From JAFDBW01 sp963825575 (GTDB taxonomy: Bacteria > Desulfobacterota > Desulfuromonadia > Desulfuromonadales > BM103): 64,000 nt of DNA. Made by a program: the position numbers and the translations under genes. Shown here in pieces: positions 9,191 through 17,623 of the stretch. How positions within the stretch are numbered: position 1 is the first letter of the stretch; every line of letters begins with the position of its first letter. The notes below the pieces were generated by a model. The model did not search any database. It saw only the letters and a list, made by a program, of their open reading frames with translations, and was not told the DNA's origin. The stretch lies in contig CAWGUB010000013.1 in the NCBI GenBank assembly GCA_963825575.1, forward strand, positions 42,082 through 106,081. Reading direction: 5' to 3'.

Positions 9191-10381
9191 CTATATGAGG
9201 CCGATGTCTTCTGCCAGTTTTTGCCACGCGGGAAGACTGCGCTCGATAATCCCCATCTCAACGCAGTAGGCGATACGGAAATAACCCGGGGCGCCGAATC
9301 CGGAACCGGGGACGAGCAGAATGTTATGTTTCTGTGCCCGTCGAACGAACTCAACATCGTCTGCAAGAGGTGACTTTGGGAAAAAATAGAAGCCGCCGCC
9401 CGGTTTAATCAACTCAAAGCCGAGCCCGGTCAGATGGTTGTAAAGGATGTCGCGCTTCTTCTGGTACTCGGTGACGTCGACACTTTCGCTTTGCAGTTTT
9501 GCGACCAGACGTTGCATCAGGGCCGGTGCGTTGACAAAACCAAGTACGCGGTTGCAGAAAACGGCACCTTCTATGAACAGGCCGGCATCATCCATGGATG
9601 GATTGGCGGCCAGGTAGCCGATACGTTCTCCGGGAAGAGCCAGGTCTTTGGAATGTGACGTGACCAGAATGGCGTTACGTACATATTTGAAGACCGGGGG
9701 AACGCTGTTTCCGTCAAACGCCAGCCGTGCATAGGGTTCATCGGAGATCGTGTAGATGGTGCTGCCGAGCTCGTTTTGCTTCCGTTCGAGCATGCGGCCC
9801 AGGTCCGCCAGGGTGTCGGCGCTGTAAACTGCTCCGGTCGGATTGTTCGGCGAGTTAATGATGATGGCTCGAGTGTTGTGTGTGATCGCAGCTTCAATGG
9901 CAGCGATGTCAGGCTGGAATGTTGCCGGGTCAGTCCAGACTTCTTTCGTGACCCCGCCATGATTATCTGCATAGAATTTATATTCGACAAAAAAAGGCGT
10001 CAGGATAATAACTTCTTCGCCAGGGTTGAGAATTGTCTTTAATGTAACATTCAAGGCTCCGCCGGCACCGCAGGTCATGACAATGTGCTTTGCGTTGATC
10101 GGTATACCTGATGTTTCTTCGAGATGTTTGGCAACAGATGCACGCGTCTCCTCATAGCCGGCATTATTCATATACCTGTGCATCCCAAGGTCCGGGTGGT
10201 CTGCTAGAAGGCGTAATTCACGCTGGAATGCCGCTGGTGGTTCTACGGAAGGGTTGCCCAGGGTGAAATCATAGACGTTTTCAGCCCCGAATTCGGCAAT
10301 TAAGGCCGCACCTTCTTCAAACATGCGGCGAATCCAGGAAGAACGTTCTATCGCGCTCTGAACCTTGAGTGAAATTGACAT
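9191..10381 (-). CDS. PLP-dependent aminotransferase, class I/II
   Basis: This 396-residue fold-type I aminotransferase shows the conserved phrase INSPNNPTGAVYS, the PLP-contact SDEPYARL, and the Schiff-base lysine context SHSKDLALPGERIGYLA. The substrate is unknown; alanine or aspartate-type activity is typical of such proteins. The ATG at 10381 is preceded by a GAGGAG ribosome-binding site, which rules out the longer upstream frame. Its start faces pheA across a divergent intergenic region. Confidence 0.9.
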   Translation of the reverse strand: MSISLKVQSAIERSSWIRRMFEEGAALIAEFGAENVYDFTLGNPSVEPPAAFQRELRLLADHPDLGMHRYMNNAGYEETRASVAKHLEETSGIPINAKHIVMTCGAGGALNVTLKTILNPGEEVIILTPFFVEYKFYADNHGGVTKEVWTDPATFQPDIAAIEAAITHNTRAIIINSPNNPTGAVYSADTLADLGRMLERKQNELGSTIYTISDEPYARLAFDGNSVPPVFKYVRNAILVTSHSKDLALPGERIGYLAANPSMDDAGLFIEGAVFCNRVLGFVNAPALMQRLVAKLQSESVDVTEYQKKRDILYNHLTGLGFELIKPGGGFYFFPKSPLADDVEFVRRAQKHNILLVPGSGFGAPGYFRIAYCVEMGIIERSLPAWQKLAEDIGLI

Positions 10382-10680
10382 GGCCTGCTCCTCGATATTG
10401 AACATAACTGAATTAGAAAGTGAAGATGTGAGTGTAACTGTGGCGAAGTCGCTGGTCAATGAAATCCGGTATTACATCGTGATCAGTGATCTGTGATCTG
10501 TCGGCTGTGGCCTGGGCCGTAATGGAGTCGTAGCTCGACCTATTTAGAGTATAGCTTACCTGTTGTTATGCGGGTTTCACGCAAGGCTCCTGAAACTTTT
10601 AAGCTCGGGCTTTAACTTGCTTTTTCACCGCTCATGGGATAGATTCACTACTTTCTCGGATTCTGAAAGGACGGGCATCT
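10382..10680. other. divergent intergenic region with a heptad array
   Basis: This 299-bp gap separates the aminotransferase (minus) from pheA (plus) and should hold both promoters, but no convincing -35/-10 pair was found. At 10479-10513 there are five 7-nt units, three of them GTGATCA/GTGATCT, then drifting copies. Unlike the other heptad arrays in the window, this one is not next to a stop codon. Confidence 0.5.
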
Positions 10681-11754
10681 GTGGACGAAAAGAAACTTCG
10701 GGATTTGCGACAACAGATCGATTCGCTGGACGACCAGATTCTGGCCCTGCTTAATCGCCGGGCTGAAGTCGTTGTCGAGGTTGGCAAGGCCAAGGATGAC
10801 AGTCAGAGCGTCTACTATGTGCCGAGTCGGGAAAAGGCGATTTTCGAAAGACTGATTACAAAAAACGCCGGGCCCTTTCCGGACGAAGGTGTACGCCGGG
10901 TTTTCCGCGAGATTATCTCTGCCTCGCTCTCGCTCGAACAGCCTCTAAAGGTTGCTTTCCTTGGCCCTCAGGCCACCTACACCCATGTCGCTGCGATGCG
11001 CCAGTTTGGCCTTTCCGCCCAACTTGTGCCGCTGAAGAGTATCTCATCGATTTTCGATGAAGTCAGCCGCGGACGTGCCAGCTACGGTGTTGTGCCGGTG
11101 GAAAACTCCAACGAGGGTGTTGTCTCGCATACGCTCGATATGTTCATGTCCTCGGAACTCAAGGTCATTGCTGAAATCCTGTTGCCGATATCCCATGATC
11201 TTCTGAATCTTTCCGGAGAGGTCAATGATATACGCAGAGTGATCTCCCATCCCCAGGCAATCGGACAATGCCGCGACTGGCTGGAGGAGAACCTGCCAGA
11301 GATCCCGCTGGTTGATGCGTCGAGTACCGCGAACGCTGCCCAGCAGGCTGCAGAAGATGCCAGCGTCGCGGCAATCGCCAGCGAATCGGCCGCGTCGCTT
11401 TATGGTCTGCGGGTGGTTAAAAATAAAATCGAGGACAACCCGAACAATTTTACCCGCTTCCTGGTGATAGGCAGCGAGATGCAGGGTCCGAGCGGCAACG
11501 ACAAGACATCAATCATGTTCAGTGTCAAGGACAAGGCGGGGGTCCTTTACCACATGCTGGAACCTTTCAGCAAGCGTGAGATTAATCTGGCAAAGATAGA
11601 GAGTCGTCCCATGAAGGGCAAGGCGTGGGAGTATATCTTCTTTCTCGACATGTTAGGGCATGTCGAAGATCAGAAGATTGCCGGAGCACTAGAAGAGTTG
11701 AAGGCCCATTGCCAGTTCCTTAAGGTGCTTGGCTCATATCCGAAGGCTAAATAA
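10681..11754 (+). CDS. pheA: bifunctional chorismate mutase/prephenate dehydratase
   Basis: PheA converts chorismate to prephenate and then phenylpyruvate, on the way to phenylalanine. Residues 1-85 are an AroQ-type chorismate mutase (RQQIDSLDDQILALLNRR). Residues 94-275 are the dehydratase (VAFLGPQATYTHVAA, VVPVENSNEGVVSHTLD, NNFTRFLVIG). The C terminus is an ACT domain with the phenylalanine-binding ESRP motif, so feedback inhibition is likely. The start is GTG at 10681 with an AAAGGA site upstream. The 357-residue length is standard for the fused enzyme. Confidence 0.97.
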   Translation: MDEKKLRDLRQQIDSLDDQILALLNRRAEVVVEVGKAKDDSQSVYYVPSREKAIFERLITKNAGPFPDEGVRRVFREIISASLSLEQPLKVAFLGPQATYTHVAAMRQFGLSAQLVPLKSISSIFDEVSRGRASYGVVPVENSNEGVVSHTLDMFMSSELKVIAEILLPISHDLLNLSGEVNDIRRVISHPQAIGQCRDWLEENLPEIPLVDASSTANAAQQAAEDASVAAIASESAASLYGLRVVKNKIEDNPNNFTRFLVIGSEMQGPSGNDKTSIMFSVKDKAGVLYHMLEPFSKREINLAKIESRPMKGKAWEYIFFLDMLGHVEDQKIAGALEELKAHCQFLKVLGSYPKAK

Positions 11755-11760
11755 CGAGGC

Positions 11761-11781
11761 GCGATGAGCGTGGCGCGTGGC
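11761..11781. repeat. GCGTGGC heptad array between pheA and tyrA
   Basis: Three 7-nt units (GCGATGA then two exact GCGTGGC) begin 7 bp after the pheA stop. An ATG within the first unit could extend tyrA, but the better start lies downstream of the array. The same unit type recurs at 40298-40318. Confidence 0.6.
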
Positions 11782-11802
11782 GAGAAAAACAAGTTAGAGG
11801 CA

Positions 11803-12669
11803 ATGACTGATTTTTATATCGACAGGTTGGCGGTGGTTGGGGTCGGACTGATTGGCGGCTCTTTGGCTCTGGCCCTGAAAGAGGCCGGGGCTGTTGGTCA
11901 TGTGGTTGGTGTCGGCCGTGGCTTGCCAAATCTGCAGACGGCTCTGAAACTAGGTGTTGTGGACAGTTATACCCAGGACCTCGACAAGGGCGTCGCAGAC
12001 GCAGACGTAATCTTTCTGGCAACACCGGTACAGGCGCTTGGCGCGGTAGCAAAGCAAGCCATGCCGCACCTCAAGGCCGGCGCGATCATCACCGATGGAG
12101 GCAGCGTCAAGCAGGCTGTGATCGACGCCATCGAACCGCACCTGCGTGACGATGTCCATTTTGTCCCGGGCCATCCGATCGCCGGTACCGAAAACAGCGG
12201 AGCCGAAGCGGCCTTTGCTGCGCTTTATTGCGATCGTCGCTGCATCCTGACACCGACTGTACATACCAATGCCGAAGCCCTGGACCGTATGCAACGCATG
12301 TGGCAGCTGGTTGGCAGCCAGGTCGTCATCATGGATGTTGAGAAACATGACCGGGTGCTCGCTGCAATCAGCCACTTGCCGCATATGGTTGCCTATGCAC
12401 TGGTGAATGCCGTCGGTTCCTATGATCGTTACAATGAGAATATCCTTGAATATTCAGCGGGCGGTTTTCGTGATTTTACCCGCATTGCCTCATCGGATCC
12501 AACGATGTGGCGCGATATTGCGATGACCAACCGCGAAGCATTGATCGAAATGATGGAGCAGTTCGAGACCTTCTTCGCCGAGCTGAAGGAGGATGTTGCG
12601 ATCGGCTCAGGGGAGAGGCTTTTCGAGTTTTTCCGACGCTCCAAAGAGAGTCGGGATGAAATTCTTTAG
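11803..12669 (+). CDS. tyrA: prephenate dehydrogenase
   Basis: TyrA oxidatively decarboxylates prephenate to 4-hydroxyphenylpyruvate for tyrosine synthesis. The 288-residue protein has an N-terminal Rossmann motif (VGVGLIGGSLALAL), DADVIFLATPV, and the catalytic-His phrase GHPIAGTENSG. The ATG at 11803 follows a TTAGAGG site and starts close to the Rossmann fold. An upstream ATG at 11764 would translate the GCGTGGC repeat and is rejected. It lies in the pheA-tyrA-aroA cluster. Confidence 0.94.
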   Translation: MTDFYIDRLAVVGVGLIGGSLALALKEAGAVGHVVGVGRGLPNLQTALKLGVVDSYTQDLDKGVADADVIFLATPVQALGAVAKQAMPHLKAGAIITDGGSVKQAVIDAIEPHLRDDVHFVPGHPIAGTENSGAEAAFAALYCDRRCILTPTVHTNAEALDRMQRMWQLVGSQVVIMDVEKHDRVLAAISHLPHMVAYALVNAVGSYDRYNENILEYSAGGFRDFTRIASSDPTMWRDIAMTNREALIEMMEQFETFFAELKEDVAIGSGERLFEFFRRSKESRDEIL

Positions 12670-12674
12670 AATCC

Positions 12675-12706
12675 GGGACGCGGGACGCGAGACGTGGAAC
12701 GCGGAC
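12675..12706 (+). repeat. GGGACGC heptad array after tyrA
   Basis: Four consecutive 7-nt units (two exact GGGACGC, then GAGACGT and GGAACGC) plus a partial unit begin 5 bp after the tyrA stop. No inverted partner is seen before aroA. See the family-level finding. Confidence 0.75.
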
Positions 12707-12731
12707 AACCAATAAACAAAAAAAGACAATA

Positions 12732-14039
12732 ATGAGCAAACAACCTTTTCAGAAAAGAATCATAACTCCGGCGAAGTCTCTCCGGGGTGAGATATCCGTT
12801 CCGGGTGACAAGTCGATTTCTCATCGTTCGATCATGCTTGGATCTCTTGCGCAAGGGACGACCCGTGTCAGCGGTTTCCTCATGGGTGAAGACAACCTGT
12901 CTACCTGGAAGGCCTTTGAGACCATGGGCGTGACGATAAGTCAGACCGGTCCCGATGCCCTCGAAATATCAGGTGTCGGGATCGACGGACTTGCAGAGCC
13001 TGGGGATGTGATCGATTGCGGCAATTCCGGAACGACAATGCGCCTGATGTCAGGGTTGCTCGCCGGACAGAACTTTTTCTCAGTACTTACCGGTGACAAG
13101 TATCTACGAAAAAGGCCGATGAAGAGAGTCGTCACACCACTGACAGCCATGGGTGCCCGGATCTGGGGTCGTGATGGTGGTGAGAGGGCGCCCCTGGCTA
13201 TCCGGGGAGGTTGCCTCAAACCGCTCAACTATGCATCGCCAGTCTCCAGTGCACAGGTCAAGTCTGCAGTCCTTCTGGCCGGGCTATCAGTGGATGGAGA
13301 AACAACGGTGACGGAGCCACACCTGTCGCGTGATCACAGCGAGCGAATGCTGACATGTTTCGGGGCCGATGTCCGGCCGTTCGAGGCAGGCGTCACTTTG
13401 CTTGGCCGGCCTCGACTGGTTGCGCAGGAGATCATTGTTCCTGGGGACATTTCTTCAGCGGCTTTCTTTATGGTTGCTGGGCTGGTTATCCCCGGTGCCG
13501 AGCTGCTGATCCGGAATGTTGGTATCAACCCGACCCGCAGCGGAGTGATTGACATTCTGACGGCCATGGGTGGGCGACTCGAATTGCACGACATCAGAGA
13601 GCAATCGGGAGAACCGGTTGCCGATATCCTGGTTTGCTATAGTCAACTCAAGGCGATAGATATCCATGGTGATATGGTCCCCCGTGCTATAGATGAATTC
13701 CCGGTGATCAGCGTTGCCGCGGCCCTTGCGGAGGGAACGACCACCATCCGCGAGGCAGAAGAGCTACGTGTTAAGGAAACAGACCGCATTGCCGCCATGG
13801 TCAGCGAGTTGACGAAGATCGGCGGACAGGTTGAAGCCCGTCCCGATGGGATGGTGATCAACGGGGTTGAGCGTTTTGACGGCGGAACCGTTTCTTCACA
13901 TGGAGATCACCGCATTGCCATGAGCATGGCCGTGGCCGCCCTCTCCGCAGTCGGTGAGGTCACGATCGAGGATACGGACTGCACGGAAACTTCGTTCCCC
14001 GGGTTCTGGGAATTGATTGACAAGATCCGTAACGCGTGA
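12732..14039 (+). CDS. aroA: 3-phosphoshikimate 1-carboxyvinyltransferase (EPSP synthase)
   Basis: AroA joins shikimate-3-phosphate and phosphoenolpyruvate in the shikimate pathway. The 435 residues contain GDKSISHR, DCGNSGTTMRLMSGLL, RPMKR, SAQVKSAVLLAG, RDHSE, NPTRSG, DEFPVIS, RVKETDRI and GDHRIAMS. The combination GDKS, SAQVK, RDHSE and NPTR is the motif set of class II EPSP synthases, a class known for lower glyphosate sensitivity. The last codons and the TGA stop at 14037-14039 are formed by a GTAACGC/GTGACGC heptad repeat, so the C-terminal residues probably derive from the repeat. Confidence 0.97.
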   Translation: MSKQPFQKRIITPAKSLRGEISVPGDKSISHRSIMLGSLAQGTTRVSGFLMGEDNLSTWKAFETMGVTISQTGPDALEISGVGIDGLAEPGDVIDCGNSGTTMRLMSGLLAGQNFFSVLTGDKYLRKRPMKRVVTPLTAMGARIWGRDGGERAPLAIRGGCLKPLNYASPVSSAQVKSAVLLAGLSVDGETTVTEPHLSRDHSERMLTCFGADVRPFEAGVTLLGRPRLVAQEIIVPGDISSAAFFMVAGLVIPGAELLIRNVGINPTRSGVIDILTAMGGRLELHDIREQSGEPVADILVCYSQLKAIDIHGDMVPRAIDEFPVISVAAALAEGTTTIREAEELRVKETDRIAAMVSELTKIGGQVEARPDGMVINGVERFDGGTVSSHGDHRIAMSMAVAALSAVGEVTIEDTDCTETSFPGFWELIDKIRNA

Positions 14040-14185
14040 CGCGGAACGCGACAATTTAAGGCATTAAAAAAACCATAAAAAAGGTATTGACTTCGAGAAT
14101 GCCTGTTAAGCTGAAACACAAGAAAATTCATGCAGTCTCGAATGGATTTTGCTCGAGTTCCTCGTCCCGCGTCCCGCGTCCCGGG
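14029..14185. repeat. GGGACGC-family element, empty inverted pair between aroA and cmk
   Basis: The left arm (14029-14049) has three heptads of GTGACGC/GGAACGC type and includes the aroA stop. The right arm (14162-14182) has three heptads of the complementary type (TCGTCCC, then two GCGTCCC). The roughly 110 bp between them encode nothing recognisable. The right arm ends 8 bp before the cmk start. Confidence 0.7.
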
Positions 14186-14192
14186 TTTCTCA

Positions 14193-14888
14193 ATGAAAAA
14201 CCTCATCATCGCTATAGACGGCCCCTCCGGGGTCGGTAAAAGTACCCTCAGCAAACTGCTTGCTCGGGAACTCGGTTATCTCAACCTGGATACGGGTGCG
14301 ATGTACCGGGCAGTTGCTCTGGCGGCGTCCCGTAACAGAATCGACGCCAGTGACCACGCTGCCCTGCAAAAACTCTGCAAAGATGTCTTTATAGAATTTG
14401 CCCGTGAGGGAAATAAAGAGTTTGTCCTGTTGAACGGCGAGGATGTCTCCAGAGCTATCCGTACCCCGGAAATCAGTCTTCTGACCGCAGCCGTTGCTGC
14501 CTGCCCCGAGGTACGCAAGGCGATGGTTGAACGGCAGAGGGAGCTTGGCGACGCAGGTGGAGTGGTTCTCGAGGGGCGAGATATCGGGACTGTGGTTTTC
14601 CCCCGGGCCGATGTGAAGTTTTTTCTTAAGGCCTCCTCGGAAGTGCGCGGACAAAGGAGGTTTTTGGAGCTTCAATCACAGGGTGCAGAGGTCGACCTCG
14701 CACGAACCATTGCCGATGTCAAAGCGCGCGACAATGCCGATATTAACCGTTTGACTTCACCACTGAAGCGGGCTGATGATGCAGTGCTGATTGATACTAC
14801 AGAGCTCGACATCCCCCAGGTCCTTGAACATATGCTCACAGTCATTCATGAAACCTGCAACCCTGGTCAAGCTGACCCGCCCGGTTGA
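14193..14888 (+). CDS. cmk: cytidylate kinase
   Basis: Cmk phosphorylates CMP and dCMP. The 231-residue protein has the P-loop GPSGVGKST, then NLDTGAMYRA, the conserved VVLEGRDIGTVVFP, and KARDNADINR near the C terminus. The ATG at 14193 puts the P-loop at residue 10, as expected. An upstream in-frame ATG at 14130 would translate the GCGTCCC repeat arm and is rejected. The cmk-ispH-rpsA order is typical of Desulfuromonadales. Confidence 0.95.
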   Translation: MKNLIIAIDGPSGVGKSTLSKLLARELGYLNLDTGAMYRAVALAASRNRIDASDHAALQKLCKDVFIEFAREGNKEFVLLNGEDVSRAIRTPEISLLTAAVAACPEVRKAMVERQRELGDAGGVVLEGRDIGTVVFPRADVKFFLKASSEVRGQRRFLELQSQGAEVDLARTIADVKARDNADINRLTSPLKRADDAVLIDTTELDIPQVLEHMLTVIHETCNPGQADPPG

Positions 14889-14890
14889 TC

Positions 14891-15730
14891 ATGGAGATTA
14901 TTCTCGCCAAAAGTGCCGGCTTCTGTTTCGGCGTAAGACGTGCCACCCAGATGGCTTTCGAAGCTGCAGCCGAACATGAGCATATCTGCTCTCTCGGACC
15001 GGTGATTCATTCGCCACAGGTAGTCAAGGGGCTGGCTGAACAGGGAGTCAGGGTTGTTGCCAATGTAGAGGATATCCCACCCGGTTCGGTGATTATCCGT
15101 TCCCATGGCGTGACCGCCGAAGAGATGGACAAGATCCAGAAAAGCAACCTGATAATTGTCGATGCTACCTGTCCGTTTGTCAAAAAAGCCCAGGAGTACG
15201 CCTCCCGGCTCAGTGAAGAGGGTTACACCGTCGTCATCGTCGGTGAGCTTGAACATCCTGAAGTGCAGGGGATCGTTTCCTATTCGGACGATGCCGTTGT
15301 GCATGTTGTCGCCGATGCCAAACAGGCTGAATCCCTGCCGCGAATGAAGAAGGTCGGGATCGTCGCACAGACCACGCAGCTTTATGAAAACCTTAAGGAT
15401 ATTATGGATGTATGCCTGGCAAAAAGCCAGGAACTCAGGGTTTTCAATACCATCTGCGATGCAACATCGGTCCGCCAGAACGAGGCGAGAGAGATTGCCC
15501 GGGCCGTAGACCTGATGTTCGTAATCGGCGGTCAGGCCAGTGCCAACACCTCACGCTTGGCAAGCATCTGCAGGGAAATCCAGCCGCAGACATTGCATGT
15601 CGAAACCGCGGAAGAAATTGGCCCTGACTGTTTTGTGGATATCCGGAAAGTCGGTGTGACAGCCGGCGCATCAACACCGCGCTGGTTGATTGATGAAGTT
15701 GTTGCGAGAATTGCTGAACTGGGAAAATAA
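14891..15730 (+). CDS. ispH: 4-hydroxy-3-methylbut-2-enyl diphosphate reductase
   Basis: IspH carries out the last step of the non-mevalonate isoprenoid pathway with a [4Fe-4S] cluster. The three cluster cysteines are visible in SAGFCFGVRRA (residue 12), DATCPFVKKAQ and NTICDATSVRQ, with HPE downstream of the second. The ATG at 14891 lies just past the cmk stop; a TTG overlapping cmk at 14885 is less likely. The 279-residue length is normal, and there is no C-terminal S1 fusion because rpsA is a separate gene next door. Confidence 0.97.
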   Translation: MEIILAKSAGFCFGVRRATQMAFEAAAEHEHICSLGPVIHSPQVVKGLAEQGVRVVANVEDIPPGSVIIRSHGVTAEEMDKIQKSNLIIVDATCPFVKKAQEYASRLSEEGYTVVIVGELEHPEVQGIVSYSDDAVVHVVADAKQAESLPRMKKVGIVAQTTQLYENLKDIMDVCLAKSQELRVFNTICDATSVRQNEAREIARAVDLMFVIGGQASANTSRLASICREIQPQTLHVETAEEIGPDCFVDIRKVGVTAGASTPRWLIDEVVARIAELGK

Positions 15731-15748
15731 AAGTTTGAGTTTTCCCAG
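15719..15748 (+). terminator. hairpin overlapping the ispH stop
   Basis: A 9-bp perfect inverted repeat (CTGGGAAAA with TTTTCCCAG) surrounds the ispH stop codon. It lacks a downstream T-run and overlaps the -35 of the putative rpsA promoter, so it could be a weak terminator or an operator. Confidence 0.35.
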
Positions 15749-15763
15749 GACCTATGCTATCTT
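15735..15763 (+). promoter_or_regulatory. sigma70-type promoter for rpsA
   Basis: TTGAGT at 15735-15740 and TATCTT at 15758-15763 are separated by 17 bp, giving a leader of about 60 nt before rpsA. The match to consensus is moderate. Confidence 0.5.
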
Positions 15764-15789
15764 CGCCGACCAATGGCCTGAGAGCCATA

Positions 15790-15807
15790 CCACCGTTTTT
15801 ACGGTGG
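15790..15807 (+). promoter_or_regulatory. hairpin in the rpsA leader
   Basis: A perfect 7-bp stem (CCACCGT/ACGGTGG) with a TTTT loop lies about 8 nt before the AGGGGG ribosome-binding site of rpsA. Ribosomal protein S1 is autoregulated through its leader in E. coli; whether this hairpin does the same is inference. Confidence 0.4.
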
Positions 15808-15831
15808 AAATTGCTAGGGGGTAACTGGTTA

Positions 15832-17562
15832 ATGGTGGAAAGTAACGACACAACCAACAACGAAACAGAAGAAAACGAAACAGAAGAAATGGAAATGGAG
15901 CAGGACTTCGAGTCACTGTTCGAAAGCAGCATGCAGGAATTGCATGTTGGCGATGTTGTCCGCGGAACAATTGTACAGGTCAATGATGACAACGTAGTTG
16001 TCGATGTCGGGTACAAGTCGGAAGGGGTTATCCCCCTTGTCGAGTTCAAGGATGAAGAAGGCAAAATCGACGTTAACGTCGGTGACGAAATCGATGTCCT
16101 TTTCGAACGCCGTGAGAATGAAAGCGGTTTGATCGGTCTCTCCAAGGAAAAAGCAGATCGTCAGAAGATCTGGGGTTCCCTGGAAGAGGGTGCCGTCGTT
16201 GAAGGCAAGATTGTTGGCCGTATCAAGGGTGGCTTGACTGTCGATATCGGCATCAACGCGTTTCTGCCCGGGTCGCAGGTTGATCTTCGTCCGGTTCGCA
16301 ACCTTGAGAAACTACTGGGTGCGACCTTCGAGTTCAAAATTATCAAGTTGAACAAGCGGCGGGGCAATATTGTTCTTTCCCGTCGTGTGCTCCTCGAAGA
16401 GCAACGCGAGAGTATGCGTACCGACACCTTGGAGACACTTGCTGAAGGGCAGGTTGTCGAGGGTATCGTCAAGAACCTGACCGATTATGGTTCATTCATC
16501 GACCTCGGCGGTATTGACGGCCTTTTGCATATCACGGATATGTCCTGGGGCCGGGTCAACCACCCCTCCGATGTTCTCACCGTTGGTGAAAAGATCAAGG
16601 TCAAGATTCTCAAGTACGATCGTGAACGCGAGCGTGTTTCTCTCGGTCTGAAGCAGATTACTCCCGATCCATGGCTGGAAGTGGAAACCATCTACCCGGT
16701 TGGCACCAAGGTCCAGGGCAAGGTGGTCAGCCTGACAGACTACGGCGCATTCGTTGAGCTGCAAGATGGCGTTGAAGGCCTGATCCACGTCTCTGAAATG
16801 AGCTGGACCAAGCGCATCAAGCATCCCAACAAACTTCTGACCGTAGCTGATGAAGTGGAAACCGTTGTTCTGGCACTGGATATTCCTAACCGACGCATCT
16901 CGCTCGGGCTCAAGCAGATTGAACCGAACCCCTGGGAAGTGATCGGCGAGAAGTTCCCGCTCGGCACAATTATCGAAGGTCAGGTCAAGAACATAACCGA
17001 TTTCGGTGTGTTTGTTGGTGTTGATGAAGGCATTGACGGCCTGGTACATATTTCCGATCTGTCTTGGACGAAACGCGTCAAGCACCCGTCCGAGATCTTT
17101 AAAAAAGGCGACACCGTCAAAGCTGTTGTTCTGAATATCGATCGTGAAAACGAACGGTTCTCTCTTGGCCTCAAGCAGCTCTCACCCGATCCATGGGAGT
17201 CGATTCCCGTGAAATATGCACCAGGCACCATCGTATCGGGCAAAGCGACCTCGGTAACCGATTTCGGCGTGTTCCTGGAGATTGAAGAGGGCATTGAGGG
17301 CTTGATCCATGTCTCGGAACTGAGCCGGGAGAAGGTCGAGAGCCCGAAAGATCTAGTCAAAGTCGGCGATGAACTCGAAGCTGCTGTGCTGAACGTTGAC
17401 ACTATGGACCGCAAGATCGCGCTGTCGATCAAGCAGCTGACACAACACAAGGAAAAAGCCGAGGTTCAGGAATTCCTCGGTGCTCAGAAACAGGCGACCT
17501 CCAACCTTGGGGCTCTACTTCAGGGTGCCATGGATCGCAACGGCGAGGAATCGTCAGACTAA
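15832..17562 (+). CDS. rpsA: 30S ribosomal protein S1
   Basis: S1 binds mRNA and helps ribosomes load. The 576-residue protein has an acidic N terminus rich in Glu/Asn/Thr and six S1 RNA-binding repeats, most easily seen as GxVxxxTDFGVFVGVDEGIDGLVHISDLSW and its variants. The ATG at 15832 follows an AGGGGG site; a longer frame to 15754 lacks one and would translate the leader hairpin. A strong terminator follows the gene. Confidence 0.97.
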   Translation: MVESNDTTNNETEENETEEMEMEQDFESLFESSMQELHVGDVVRGTIVQVNDDNVVVDVGYKSEGVIPLVEFKDEEGKIDVNVGDEIDVLFERRENESGLIGLSKEKADRQKIWGSLEEGAVVEGKIVGRIKGGLTVDIGINAFLPGSQVDLRPVRNLEKLLGATFEFKIIKLNKRRGNIVLSRRVLLEEQRESMRTDTLETLAEGQVVEGIVKNLTDYGSFIDLGGIDGLLHITDMSWGRVNHPSDVLTVGEKIKVKILKYDRERERVSLGLKQITPDPWLEVETIYPVGTKVQGKVVSLTDYGAFVELQDGVEGLIHVSEMSWTKRIKHPNKLLTVADEVETVVLALDIPNRRISLGLKQIEPNPWEVIGEKFPLGTIIEGQVKNITDFGVFVGVDEGIDGLVHISDLSWTKRVKHPSEIFKKGDTVKAVVLNIDRENERFSLGLKQLSPDPWESIPVKYAPGTIVSGKATSVTDFGVFLEIEEGIEGLIHVSELSREKVESPKDLVKVGDELEAAVLNVDTMDRKIALSIKQLTQHKEKAEVQEFLGAQKQATSNLGALLQGAMDRNGEESSD

Positions 17563-17579
17563 CACTATCCACAACTGCG

Positions 17580-17614
17580 GCGCGTCTCCGTTTTAGCGGG
17601 GGCGCGCTTTTTTT
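17580..17614 (+). terminator. Rho-independent terminator after rpsA
   Basis: An 11-bp GC-rich stem (GCGCGTCTCCG with CGGGGGCGCGC, including G-U pairs) with a 6-nt loop is followed by seven T. Confidence 0.88.
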
Positions 17615-17623
17615 CGAGAAACC

